Assembly: GCA_026994195.1 (NCBI GenBank)
Contig: JALWRH010000113.1
Coordinates: 1 to 39,315, forward strand
Reading direction: 5' to 3'
Length of the DNA stretch: 39,315 bases
DNA from: Sedimenticola sp.
Lineage (GTDB): Bacteria; Pseudomonadota; Gammaproteobacteria; Chromatiales; Chromatiaceae
A program made the translations under genes and the position numbers. Of this stretch, positions 8,106-16,342 are shown in pieces. The notes beneath the pieces were generated by a model. The model was not told the DNA's origin. It searched no databases and saw only the letters and a list, made by a program, of their open reading frames with translations. Positions within the stretch are counted from its first letter, which is position 1. Each line of letters starts with the position of its first letter.

Positions 8106-8882
8106 TCAGCGGATGCGTTTCAGACTGTTACGGGTGAAATCGCTGTCCTTGAGCCCGGTGCGGAACTGGTAATCCTTCCAGGTCAACAGAGTACTCTTGC
8201 CCGTCTGCTTGTTGTCCATGAACATCTCATCCGCCCGCCAGTACTTGTCCAGGTACTGCTGATAACCCCGGAACACGAGTACCTTGAGCAGGGCGTTCTT
8301 GCGGTCGTAGAACTCGATCTTCAGTGGAATGTAGCGTTCCCTGTCGATCCAGGCGAGCTGCCGGGTGTAACCGGAATACTTGCTCACGGGATAGCGCTCC
8401 ATGACGAACACCGGCTTGCCGTCCAGTTCATCATCACGGATGAACTTGTAGGTGTATTTTTCCACTTCCTGGGAAGCCAGATCCTCAAAGGCGAATTCAC
8501 TACCCATGAAGGGTCCGGACTTGTTGCGCGAGGCGATGCGCTTTACCCGCTTCAGAGCCGGCAGGTACAGCCACTGATCATCGTCTTTCACCTTGTGGGA
8601 AAAGGTCAGCAGGGCCGTGCCCTTCACATCCCGGGGCTGATCAAAAACGATCAGGCTCTTGTCTCCGTCGTTCTCCACTTCCAAGCCCTTGACGCGCATC
8701 TGGCGCAGGCTCTCCTCCCCGTGGCGGTTCTTCAGCAACATGCTCATGGACGCCCGAAAATCCCCCCAGCCCGTGTCTCTGGCGTCGACTTCCCGGGCAA
8801 TGGCCAGGCCTTTTTCTTCCGGCGTTTCCGCCATGGCGGAAAAAGCTGAAAACACTAGTAATACGAGTAACAGTTTTTTCAT
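8106..8882 (-). CDS. Periplasmic outer-membrane lipoprotein-sorting-like protein (LolA-like fold)
   Basis: This 258-residue protein has a clear signal peptide (MKKLLLVLLVFSAFSAMA before ETPEEK). It belongs by sequence pattern to the 'outer membrane lipoprotein-sorting protein' family, a LolA/LolB-like half-barrel that binds acyl chains. Typical stretches are WLYLPALKRVKRIASRNKSGPFMGSEFAFEDL and LAWIDRERYIPLKIEFYDR (each seen in pieces around residues 103-140 and 178-196). It overlaps the RND gene by four bases (ATGA) and abuts the barrel gene. Homologues commonly sit beside MMPL-type RND proteins. It is probably a periplasmic carrier for what the RND protein exports, rather than a true lipoprotein chaperone. 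Confidence 0.9.
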   Translation of the reverse strand: MKKLLLVLLVFSAFSAMAETPEEKGLAIAREVDARDTGWGDFRASMSMLLKNRHGEESLRQMRVKGLEVENDGDKSLIVFDQPRDVKGTALLTFSHKVKDDDQWLYLPALKRVKRIASRNKSGPFMGSEFAFEDLASQEVEKYTYKFIRDDELDGKPVFVMERYPVSKYSGYTRQLAWIDRERYIPLKIEFYDRKNALLKVLVFRGYQQYLDKYWRADEMFMDNKQTGKSTLLTWKDYQFRTGLKDSDFTRNSLKRIR

Positions 8883-11164
8883 TTTTTTGTCTCTCCAAAT
8901 TGCATCAGCAGAGGTGGCAGGTACAGAAAATCCGCCAGCAGGGCCAGACCAATGGTAATCGCTGTAAGCAACCCCATGCCCGCATTGAGCTGGAAATCCG
9001 ACAATGCCAGAACACCAAAGCCCAACATGAGGACGATAGTGGTTACCAGCAAAGGCGTGCCCACCGTGTGGAAAGCATAGCGCACTGCCTCCTCGCTCCC
9101 CAGCCCCTGTTCACGCCGTGCGCGCAGGTACTTGCTCAGGAAATGCACGGTGTCATCCACCACGATACCCATGGTCATTCCGCTGACCACGGACAGAGCC
9201 AGACCCACCTGGCCTACGAAAATGCCCCACAGACCAAAAGCCATGCCAATGGGCACCAGGTTCGGTATGAGGCTCAACAGCCCAATGCGGAAGGAACGCA
9301 GTGCCAGCATGAGGATCAGGGAAATGACGATCAGGGCGGCAGTAGTGCCCTTGAGCATGGCCCGGATATTGCGATGACCGATATCGGCAAACATCAGGGA
9401 TGGACTCGCCGCCTGTACATGCATGTAATCCGGGGTATTGGCCGCCAGCCAGGCCTCGGCACGCCGTTCCAGGGCCAGCAGGGTCTCCGATGAAACGCTC
9501 TTCAGGCTGGCCGTAAGCTTGGTGGCGGATTTTTTCACATTGATCTGGTTGTTCAGATCCAGGCCAAAGGGCAGGGAAAACTCGTACAGCAGCAGGTATT
9601 GCGCCGCCAGTTCCGGATTGTCCGGCAACTTGTACCAGGCAGGATCATCACCATGCAGGTTCTTGTTCAGGCGTTTCATGATATCCGTATAGGTATTGAC
9701 GTGCAGCACTTCCGGCTGGGTACGCAACCAGTTGGCAAAGGCATCCACGTGGCGCAAATACTCAGGATCGGATATCTTCCCCTCACCCGCAGCAGGCAGG
9801 GAGAACTCCAGCAGATAGATGCCGGTGAGATGCTCCACGGCAAAATCCGTATCCACGCGGAAGGGGACATTCTCGCTAAAATACTTGATGAATTCGTCGT
9901 TCAGATGATTGCGCGGCACCTGGCTGATGAGCAGCAGGATGAAAGCTGTCATCCCCCAGAACAAGGGCTTGCGCTGACGGATAACGAAGTCACCCAGTTT
10001 CTCCATGCTGCCCTGTCCCCGGGTATGGCGTTTGCCAGGCCGTACAGGCAGGATCATCAGGGCCGCGGGCAGGAAAGTCATGGACAGGGCCCAGGCCACC
10101 ATGACGCCCATGGCCGCCATATTGCCCAGGTCGCGGAATGGAGGGGCATCGCTGAAATTGAGACTGAGAAAACCAATGGCCGTGGTGATGGAGGTAAGGA
10201 ACACCGGTCCCAGGTTCAGGCGCAGGCTTTCCATCATGGCCTCCTCGCGGCTCTCACCCTTGCGCAACCCCTGCAGGAACAGGGATATGATGTGTATGCA
10301 GTCCGCCACCGCCAGGGTCATGACCATCACCGGCGCTGTCGTAGTGGGTGGACTCATCTGTATACCCAGCCAACCGGTCAGTCCCAGTGTGCTGGCCACG
10401 GACATGAGCAGCACCAGCATGGATACCAACACCCCGGAAAGGGAATGCAGCATGAAAGCCATGGCCACCAGTATGATAAGCAGCATCAGTGGATACAGGG
10501 ACTGCATGTCCTGCTGAGACATGCGCGGGAAGGTCGCATTCATCATCACCAGGCCCGTGACCCGCACATCCACGTCCGGATTGTGTTGCATGGCGCGTTT
10601 GGCCAGATCCTCGGCGAATTTCGCCACTTCTGGCACCTCACCCAGGGTCTTGCCCGGCAGTTGCACCGTCACGTTGATGCCCGTATGGGCGCCATCCGGC
10701 GAGATGAGCCGGTTACGCAACAAAGGTTCGTTCAGTGCAATCCGGCGTATTTTCTCAAACTGTTCCGGCGGGAGCTGCATGGCGTCTTCAACCAGATTCG
10801 CTACCAGCAGATCATCTTCTTCCGCCTCCGTGTGCTGGAAGTTACTGATGGAGTCCACCCGCAGGGAATAAGGAATCTGCCAGGCTTCTTTGGTCAGCCA
10901 TTCCACGGTCTCCAGCGTCTTGGGCGTAAAGACGTCACCATCTTTTGGAGAAATCACGAACAGCACATTGTCCGTCTTGGTGTAGGTGTTCTGCATGGAC
11001 TCGAAAGCCTTCAATTGAGGATTTTCCTCACTGAAGAACATGCGGTAGTCATTGCTGAAGCCCAGAAAACGGGCTCCAGAGGCTGTCAGGGCGATGAGCA
11101 CAATGGCGGCAAGAACCACCTGCCAGGGATGGCGCAGAATCCAGCGTATAAATCGGTTGCTCAT
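8879..11164 (-). CDS. RND-superfamily (MMPL-type) exporter
   Basis: This 761-residue inner-membrane protein shows the RND layout twice. A first membrane helix (residues about 13-33) is followed by a periplasmic domain and a block of five helices (about 225-375, with the acidic/Ser-rich VMVMTLAVADCIHII segment). A second unit follows (helix at about 400, periplasmic domain, helices about 610-755, with GMTMGIVVDDTVHFLSKY). The paired AD and DD residues in the fourth-helix positions are the expected proton-relay sites. The size (about 760 residues) and the absence of a membrane-fusion partner place it with the MMPL/COG1033 group rather than drug-efflux AcrB. It is the first gene of the trio. The exported substrate is not predictable from sequence. 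Confidence 0.92.
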   Translation of the reverse strand: MSNRFIRWILRHPWQVVLAAIVLIALTASGARFLGFSNDYRMFFSEENPQLKAFESMQNTYTKTDNVLFVISPKDGDVFTPKTLETVEWLTKEAWQIPYSLRVDSISNFQHTEAEEDDLLVANLVEDAMQLPPEQFEKIRRIALNEPLLRNRLISPDGAHTGINVTVQLPGKTLGEVPEVAKFAEDLAKRAMQHNPDVDVRVTGLVMMNATFPRMSQQDMQSLYPLMLLIILVAMAFMLHSLSGVLVSMLVLLMSVASTLGLTGWLGIQMSPPTTTAPVMVMTLAVADCIHIISLFLQGLRKGESREEAMMESLRLNLGPVFLTSITTAIGFLSLNFSDAPPFRDLGNMAAMGVMVAWALSMTFLPAALMILPVRPGKRHTRGQGSMEKLGDFVIRQRKPLFWGMTAFILLLISQVPRNHLNDEFIKYFSENVPFRVDTDFAVEHLTGIYLLEFSLPAAGEGKISDPEYLRHVDAFANWLRTQPEVLHVNTYTDIMKRLNKNLHGDDPAWYKLPDNPELAAQYLLLYEFSLPFGLDLNNQINVKKSATKLTASLKSVSSETLLALERRAEAWLAANTPDYMHVQAASPSLMFADIGHRNIRAMLKGTTAALIVISLILMLALRSFRIGLLSLIPNLVPIGMAFGLWGIFVGQVGLALSVVSGMTMGIVVDDTVHFLSKYLRARREQGLGSEEAVRYAFHTVGTPLLVTTIVLMLGFGVLALSDFQLNAGMGLLTAITIGLALLADFLYLPPLLMQFGETKK

Positions 11165-11509
11165 GAGTAATCTTTATGCCGACAGAAATGAAACTCGGTA
11201 TGATACCCTCATTTACAAATAGATACCTTAGCAGGCTGTTGAAAAACGCCGTTTTTCAACAGCCTGTGTGTGGCACAAAGATGTGCCTCCATTTTCAGTG
11301 GTTGTAAGCCATTGAAAATGAAGGAGGCGGGAAACCGCATTTTCAACCTCCTGTTGGGAAGCCCCGAATTGTTCCGGGTAAGGAAATGAGGGCAATGAAC
11401 ACTCGGATTCAGACGCAAATCACGGGCAATAGCGCCTGTTACAGGGATTTGCGGCATTCCAGCCCGTCGACAACCGCCCACCAATTGCTCGAATTTCTCC
11501 TGGAGTTTT
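11165..11509. other. Gene-free region with palindromic element
   Basis: About 345 nt separates the divergent RND and 57-residue membrane protein genes. It holds the perfect 16-bp hairpin described separately. It also has a second inverted repeat (GCCTCC-ATTTTCA at 11285-11297 with TGAAAAT at 11313-11319 and GGAGGC at 11323-11328). TTTTCAACAGCCTG is repeated as TTTTCAACCTCCTG about 86 nt downstream. A short palindrome, GGTATGATACC (11197-11207), lies just upstream of the RND gene and could overlap its promoter. Confidence 0.5.
11232..11266. repeat. Perfect 16-bp palindrome with 3-nt loop (REP/terminator-like)
   Basis: CAGGCTGTTGAAAAAC (11232-11247) is followed by GCC and its exact reverse complement (11251-11266). 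CAGGCTGTTGAAAAA palindromes of this kind recur between genes in many gammaproteobacteria. The hairpin would form in either transcript. It lies between divergent genes, so a terminator role for a neighbour is not obvious. Confidence 0.75.
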
Positions 11510-11683
11510 ATGAAAAAACTACTTCTTGCCACTGCCGTTGTTTTCGCCATTCTGATGATCTTTTATGGAGGGGTCTCAGCCCTGGTCAATCAGGGACATG
11601 GTCTGGGACAGGCCTTGTTCACCTTCACCGCTGTCATTGCCGGCGGTATTGGTCTGATCTGGATGGTAAAGTCCGGGCGATAA
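11510..11683 (+). CDS. Small two-helix membrane protein (57 aa)
   Basis: The reading frame begins ATG at 11510 after TGGAG (4-nt spacing) and encodes MKKLLLATAVVFAILMIFYG, a short polar loop (NQGHGLGQ), then a second hydrophobic helix ending WMVKSGR. Two predicted membrane helices fill almost the entire protein. There are no catalytic residues, and the function is unknown. The good ribosome-binding site, lysine-rich start and coherent hydrophobicity make it more credible than the longer overlapping frame at 11386-11742, which has no such features. Confidence 0.6.
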   Translation: MKKLLLATAVVFAILMIFYGGVSALVNQGHGLGQALFTFTAVIAGGIGLIWMVKSGR

Positions 11684-11735
11684 ATCCAGCTGCCCCTGGC
11701 TGGCAGGAACCAACCAGAGGCACAAGCCCTGCCAT

Positions 11736-12521
11736 TCAGTGATGATGCCTGAGACGCCAGGGATAAGGCGCAAACCCGTCGTCTGAGTCATCATCGGGCC
11801 AGAAACGGTTCCAACCGTCATCGTCATCATAGCCGCAATGGCGAATGATGCCCCTGCGGCACAGGGAGCGGCGGTGCTCGTATTTGATGAACTTCTTCAG
11901 GGCCGGTTTCTTGCGCGGCTTGAAATGCACTCTATGCGTGGGTGACCATTCACGCTCGCCAAAGCCTGTACCCATGGCATCACTGCGCTGCGCCCTGCTT
12001 TGAGCCGCCATACTCTCACGCTTTTGCCGGTAGCCATAGTGCCCGGACTCCTTTTCCTTGTACACAGCCACGGCAATGACCCCCATAGCACTGTGATCTC
12101 CCCAGGCGTCGGCATAGGAATCCTCTATATCCGTGAAGTAGAAGCGGTTCACGTGGTTGCGGCTGCTGCGCCAGCCTTCATACTCGGCGCTCTCCCAGGG
12201 ATCGAGGACATATTTGGCCTCCTTGCGTCCCAACCAGGATTTCTCCCCGGTGATGATGTTGCGCCCATCCACCGCAATCACCAGGCCAATACGCTGGTTG
12301 CTGCGGTTGCGCACGCGGATACGATAGCGTTCGCCATCATGTACCGCGATATAGCTGCGTTGCTTCTTGCCATATTCATCCACAGGGTATTCCCTCAATT
12401 TGCCACGATCATCGGATATCACCTGGATATCGACCTTGTCATACAATGCGCCCGCCTGAACGCTGGCACCATAAGCCAGCATCAGGAAAACGGCGGCCAG
12501 CATGTTCTTGAACAGTTTCAT
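11736..12521 (-). CDS. Exported protein of unknown function with acidic Asp-rich tail
   Basis: This 261-residue protein starts at 12521 behind a strong GGAGGA site (6 nt spacing). The N-terminus MKLFKNMLAAVFLMLAYGASVQA is a signal peptide with an A-x-A cleavage site. The mature region has beta-rich segments: YRIRVRNRSNQRIGLVIAVD suggests an immunoglobulin-like sandwich, followed by LDPWESAEYEGWRSS and FYFTDIEDSYADAWGD. The C-terminus is a low-complexity basic-then-acidic tail (CGYDDDDGWNRFWPDDDSDD) ending HHH. I do not recognise a characterised family. It is probably periplasmic or surface-associated. It lies divergent to mfd with about 110 nt between start codons, so their promoters share that gap. 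Confidence 0.75.
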   Translation of the reverse strand: MKLFKNMLAAVFLMLAYGASVQAGALYDKVDIQVISDDRGKLREYPVDEYGKKQRSYIAVHDGERYRIRVRNRSNQRIGLVIAVDGRNIITGEKSWLGRKEAKYVLDPWESAEYEGWRSSRNHVNRFYFTDIEDSYADAWGDHSAMGVIAVAVYKEKESGHYGYRQKRESMAAQSRAQRSDAMGTGFGEREWSPTHRVHFKPRKKPALKKFIKYEHRRSLCRRGIIRHCGYDDDDGWNRFWPDDDSDDGFAPYPWRLRHHH

Positions 12522-12633
12522 GGTGTTTCCTCCATCGGTATTGAACACGCCTACAGGGTAGGTGAGCCTGCCTGAACCGTTGCTGAATGCCAGATTTCGG
12601 AAAAATCCGCCCCTGTGCGACAATACGCGCCCC

Positions 12634-15600
12634 ATGAACCCCAGCACAGAACAAAATATCTCCCCCCTGAAGCCCCTGCTTCCGGGACAGCCCGGCGAAC
12701 GCCTGCAGTGGGGGCGCTGCCTGGGGGCCAGCCTGGAGCTGGCCATCAGCCGTGGAGCCTGTCAGTGGCAGGGCATGTTGGTGGTAATCACGCAGGACGT
12801 GCAGGAAGCCAACCGCCTGGAGCAGCAGCTCGGTTTTTTTCTGGAAGGAGATGAACTGCCCATCTTGCATTTTCCCGACTGGGAAACCCTGCCTTATGAC
12901 CTGTTTTCTCCCCTGCCGGAGCTGGTGTCCCAACGCCTGCTGACCCTGCACCAGCTGCAAAAGACCCGCCAGGGCATCCTCATCGTGCCCGCCGCCACCG
13001 CCCAGCAACGTATCCTGCCGCCGGAATATCTGGATGCCCACAGCCTGGTGCTGGATACCGGCGACAAACTGGAGATTGACGGCTTCCGGCAACGCCTGGA
13101 GCGGGCCGGTTACCACTGCGTCTCTCAGGTCATGGGACACGGTGAGTTCGCCGTGCGCGGTTCCCTGCTGGATCTATTTCCCATGGGTGCTGCGCGCCCC
13201 TACCGCATCGATCTGTTCGACGACGAGATCGACAGCATCCGCCGTTTCAATCCCGAGACCCAGCGTTCGGAAGAAAAAGTGGACAGCATCCGCCTGCTCC
13301 CCGCCCGGGAATTTCCCGTGGACGAGGATGCCATCCAGCGCTTCCGCCGCCGCTACCGCAACCAGTTCGAAGGGGATCCCCAGGCCAGCCTCATCTACCG
13401 GGAAGTGAGTGAAGGCAACTTCCCCGGGGGTCTGGAATACTACCTGCCTCTGTTCTTCGAGCAGAGCGCCACCCTGTTCGATTACCTGGATGAAAACAGT
13501 CTCATCATTCATGGCGAACACCTGGCGGAAGACGCCCGTCATTTCTATGAACAGGTGGAAGAGCGGTATGAGCAGCGCTGTCACGATATCGAACGCCCCC
13601 TGCTGCCTCCGGCGCAGCTCTATCTTGACAGTGATTCCCTGGTTCACCAGATCAAGGCTTATGCAAGCATCAGCTGGCACCGGGGCAGCGTGGACCAACG
13701 GAGAAAAGGTTTCAGGGACTGGTGCAACTTCGATACCCGCGCCCTGCCGGCCCTGGCCATACAGGCCCGGGCCAGCCGCCCGGCCGGCCTGCTGGAAGAC
13801 TATCTGGCCAGCGGCAGCCGCCCGGTGCTGTTCACCGCGGAAAGCGCCGGTCGCCGGGAGCACCTTCTCGACACCCTGGCGGGATTCGGTCTGCGCCCCC
13901 GGCAGGTGGGGAGCTTCGCCGAATTCCTTCATGAGCAACCTCCCCTGGCCATCACCGTGGCGCCCCTGGAAGAAGGCCTGGAGCTGGGCCAGCCGCCCCT
14001 GGCCATCATCCCGGAAACCCTACTGCTCGGCGAACGGGTGCGCCAGACCCGCAAACGGCGCAAGACCGGCCCGGACGCCGACCAGGTGGTGCGTAACCTG
14101 GCGGAGCTGCAAATCGGTTCTCCGGTGGTGCACGAGGATCACGGCGTGGGCCGTTACCTGGGACTGCAACACCTGGACGTCGGCGGGCTGTCCATGGAAT
14201 TCCTCACCCTGGAATATGCGCGGAAGGACAAGCTCTACGTCCCTGTCTCTTCCCTGCATCTCATCAGCCGTTATACCGGGGCCACGGAAGAGAACGCCCC
14301 CCTGCACCGCCTGGGCAGCGACCAGTGGGAAAAAGCCCGCAAGAAAGCGGCGCAGAAGGTGCGCGACGCCGCCGCCGAGCTTCTGGAGATCTACGCCCGC
14401 CGGGAAGCCCGCCAGGGTTTTGCCTTCCCTCCTCCCGGCGAGGAATACAGCCAGTTCGCCTCCGAATTCGAGTTCGAGGAAACCCCTGACCAGGAACGCG
14501 CCATCGAAGAAGTGATCAACGACATGATCTCGCCCCGCCCCATGGACCGGGTGGTCTGCGGCGACGTGGGATTCGGCAAGACGGAAGTGGCCATGCGCGC
14601 CGCCTTCATGGCCACCCAGGGCGGCAAGCAGGTGGCCGTGCTGGTGCCCACCACCCTCCTGGCCCAGCAGCACTACGAGAACTTTGCCGACCGTTTCGCC
14701 GACTGGCCGGTTAAAATCGCTTCCCTGTCCCGCTTCAGCTCAACGAAAGAAGTCAACGCCACCCTCGAGGGACTGGAGAACGGCACCATCGACATCGTGG
14801 TGGGCACCCACAAGATTCTCAGCCAGGGCATCACGTTCAAGGACCTGGGGCTGGTCATCATCGACGAGGAGCACCGCTTCGGCGTGCGTCACAAGGAGCG
14901 CCTCAAGGCCCTGCGCGCCGAGGTGGACATTCTCACCCTCACCGCCACCCCCATCCCCCGCACCCTGAACATGGCCATGTCCGGCATGCGCGACCTGTCC
15001 GTCATCGCCACGCCCCCGGCCCGGCGCCAGCCCATCAAGACCTTCGTCCAGCAATGGAACGACGTGGTCATCAGCGAGGCCTGCCAGCGGGAGCTGCAGC
15101 GCGGCGGCCAGGTTTATGTGCTGCACAACGACGTGGCCAGCATGGCGCGCATGGTGGCGGACATAGAGAAACTGGTGCCCGGCGCCCGGGTGGATTTCGC
15201 CCACGGGCAGATGCGCGAGCGCGAGCTGGAACGCATCATGCGTGATTTCTACCACCAGCGCTTCAACATCCTGGTGGCCACCACCATCATCGAGAGCGGC
15301 ATCGACGTGCCCACCGCCAACACCATCATCATCAACCGCGCCGACAAGCTGGGCCTGGCCCAGCTGCACCAGCTGCGCGGCCGGGTGGGCCGTTCCCATC
15401 ACCGCGCCTACGCCTATCTCATCACCCCGCCCCCCAGGGCCATGACCAGGGACGCGGTGAAACGCCTGCAGGCCCTGGAAGCCCTGGAGGACCTGGGCGC
15501 GGGCTTCACCCTGGCCACCCACGACCTGGAGATCCGCGGCGCGGGCGAGCTGCTGGGCGAAGACCAGAGCGGCCAGATACACGAAGTGGGCTTCACCCTC

Positions 15601-16110
15601 TACACCCAGATGCTGGAACGGGCCGTGCGCGCCATCCGCGAAGGCCGACAGCCCGAACTGGACCGCCCCCTGGATCACGGCACGGAAATCGACCTCAACC
15701 TCCCCGCCCTGCTGCCCGAGGACTATTTGCCGGACGTCCATATCCGCCTCATCCAGTACAAGCGCATCGCCTCCGCCGCCAGCGCCGAGGAACTGCGGGA
15801 ACTGCGGGTGGAGATGATCGACCGTTTCGGCTTGCTGCCGGAGCAGGCAAAAAACCTGTTCGACATCACCGAACTCAAGCTGGACGTACAGCCCCTGGGC
15901 ATACGCAAGATCGAGGCCGGCCCCCAGGGAGGCAAGATTCATTTCGAGGAACAGCCCGCCATCGATCCGGCGCGCATCATCCATCTCATCCAGACCCGTC
16001 CCAGGCAGTTCAAGCTGGATGGCAGTGACAAGCTGCGCTTTTTCGCCGATCTCGAAGAGCCGGAGAAGCGGGTGGAAAAGGTGCGCGAACTGCTGCGGAT
16101 GTTACAGTAG
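12634..16110 (+). CDS. mfd: Transcription-repair coupling factor Mfd
   Basis: Mfd removes RNA polymerase stalled at DNA lesions and recruits UvrA. The 1158-residue length matches the family (E. coli 1148). In order: a UvrB-like N-terminal module (residues about 1-340), a linker region, the RNA-polymerase-interacting CarD-like domain (about 495-555, VVHEDHGVGRYLGL), then the RecG-like translocase with Walker A GDVGFGKT (643-650), DEEH box (744-747) and motifs through QLRGRVGRSHHRAYAYL. The C-terminal D7 domain that masks the UvrA site follows (about 1000-1158). The ATG at 12634 begins a family-like N-terminus (MNPSTEQNISPLKPLLPGQ); an in-frame start at 12562 adds unrelated sequence. No clear Shine-Dalgarno is visible. 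GC content is higher than in the flanks. Confidence 0.98.
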   Translation: MNPSTEQNISPLKPLLPGQPGERLQWGRCLGASLELAISRGACQWQGMLVVITQDVQEANRLEQQLGFFLEGDELPILHFPDWETLPYDLFSPLPELVSQRLLTLHQLQKTRQGILIVPAATAQQRILPPEYLDAHSLVLDTGDKLEIDGFRQRLERAGYHCVSQVMGHGEFAVRGSLLDLFPMGAARPYRIDLFDDEIDSIRRFNPETQRSEEKVDSIRLLPAREFPVDEDAIQRFRRRYRNQFEGDPQASLIYREVSEGNFPGGLEYYLPLFFEQSATLFDYLDENSLIIHGEHLAEDARHFYEQVEERYEQRCHDIERPLLPPAQLYLDSDSLVHQIKAYASISWHRGSVDQRRKGFRDWCNFDTRALPALAIQARASRPAGLLEDYLASGSRPVLFTAESAGRREHLLDTLAGFGLRPRQVGSFAEFLHEQPPLAITVAPLEEGLELGQPPLAIIPETLLLGERVRQTRKRRKTGPDADQVVRNLAELQIGSPVVHEDHGVGRYLGLQHLDVGGLSMEFLTLEYARKDKLYVPVSSLHLISRYTGATEENAPLHRLGSDQWEKARKKAAQKVRDAAAELLEIYARREARQGFAFPPPGEEYSQFASEFEFEETPDQERAIEEVINDMISPRPMDRVVCGDVGFGKTEVAMRAAFMATQGGKQVAVLVPTTLLAQQHYENFADRFADWPVKIASLSRFSSTKEVNATLEGLENGTIDIVVGTHKILSQGITFKDLGLVIIDEEHRFGVRHKERLKALRAEVDILTLTATPIPRTLNMAMSGMRDLSVIATPPARRQPIKTFVQQWNDVVISEACQRELQRGGQVYVLHNDVASMARMVADIEKLVPGARVDFAHGQMRERELERIMRDFYHQRFNILVATTIIESGIDVPTANTIIINRADKLGLAQLHQLRGRVGRSHHRAYAYLITPPPRAMTRDAVKRLQALEALEDLGAGFTLATHDLEIRGAGELLGEDQSGQIHEVGFTLYTQMLERAVRAIREGRQPELDRPLDHGTEIDLNLPALLPEDYLPDVHIRLIQYKRIASAASAEELRELRVEMIDRFGLLPEQAKNLFDITELKLDVQPLGIRKIEAGPQGGKIHFEEQPAIDPARIIHLIQTRPRQFKLDGSDKLRFFADLEEPEKRVEKVRELLRMLQ

Positions 16111-16187
16111 CGGTGACTATGCGGCGCTACCACCATCGAAGGCATTATTCGGGCCATTCGAGTTGATGAAAAGCCATGCGCCTGTAA

Positions 16188-16238
16188 GTCGGTCTTCAGT
16201 CCGACACACAACGGTGGATTGTCGGGCTGAAGCCCGAC
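16188..16238. repeat. Inverted pair of REP palindromes (REPIN-like)
   Basis: Two related hairpins face each other: GTCGGTCTTCAGTCCGAC (16188-16205, loop TTCA, imperfect stem) and GTCGGGCTGAAGCCCGAC (16221-16238, loop TGAA, perfect 7-bp stem). They are separated by 15 nt. A third copy of the same core (TCGGGC-TTCA-GCCCGA) lies at 29096-29111. The paired inverted arrangement is typical of REP elements mobilised by RAYT transposases. Confidence 0.75.
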
Positions 16239-16275
16239 CTACGATCATAAGGCGGCTCCGCATCATGACGCTTGG

Positions 16276-16306
16276 TTGGGTCGGTCAGGACTGTTTTGTA
16301 CATAAT
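16276..16306 (+). promoter_or_regulatory. Possible promoter of the radical-SAM gene
   Basis: CATAAT at 16301-16306 follows TTGTA and is preceded by TTGGGT 19 nt upstream. It lies about 37 nt from the ATG. The spacing is long, so confidence is low. Confidence 0.25.
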
Positions 16307-16342
16307 TAGCCAAAAATACATAATGGATGGACGATACAGCTG

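Noticed and set aside
9599-11170. 523-residue plus-strand ORF
   Set aside because: It lies wholly antisense to the RND exporter gene and is His/Gln-rich without domain motifs, typical of an antisense shadow in GC-rich DNA.
11386-11742. 118-residue plus-strand ORF overlapping the 57-residue membrane protein
   Set aside because: Its Cys/His/Arg-rich composition, lack of a good ribosome-binding site and overlap with the better-supported small membrane protein argue against it.
14740-15984. 414-residue minus-strand ORF inside mfd
   Set aside because: Shadow of the highly GC-biased helicase region; mfd itself is certain.
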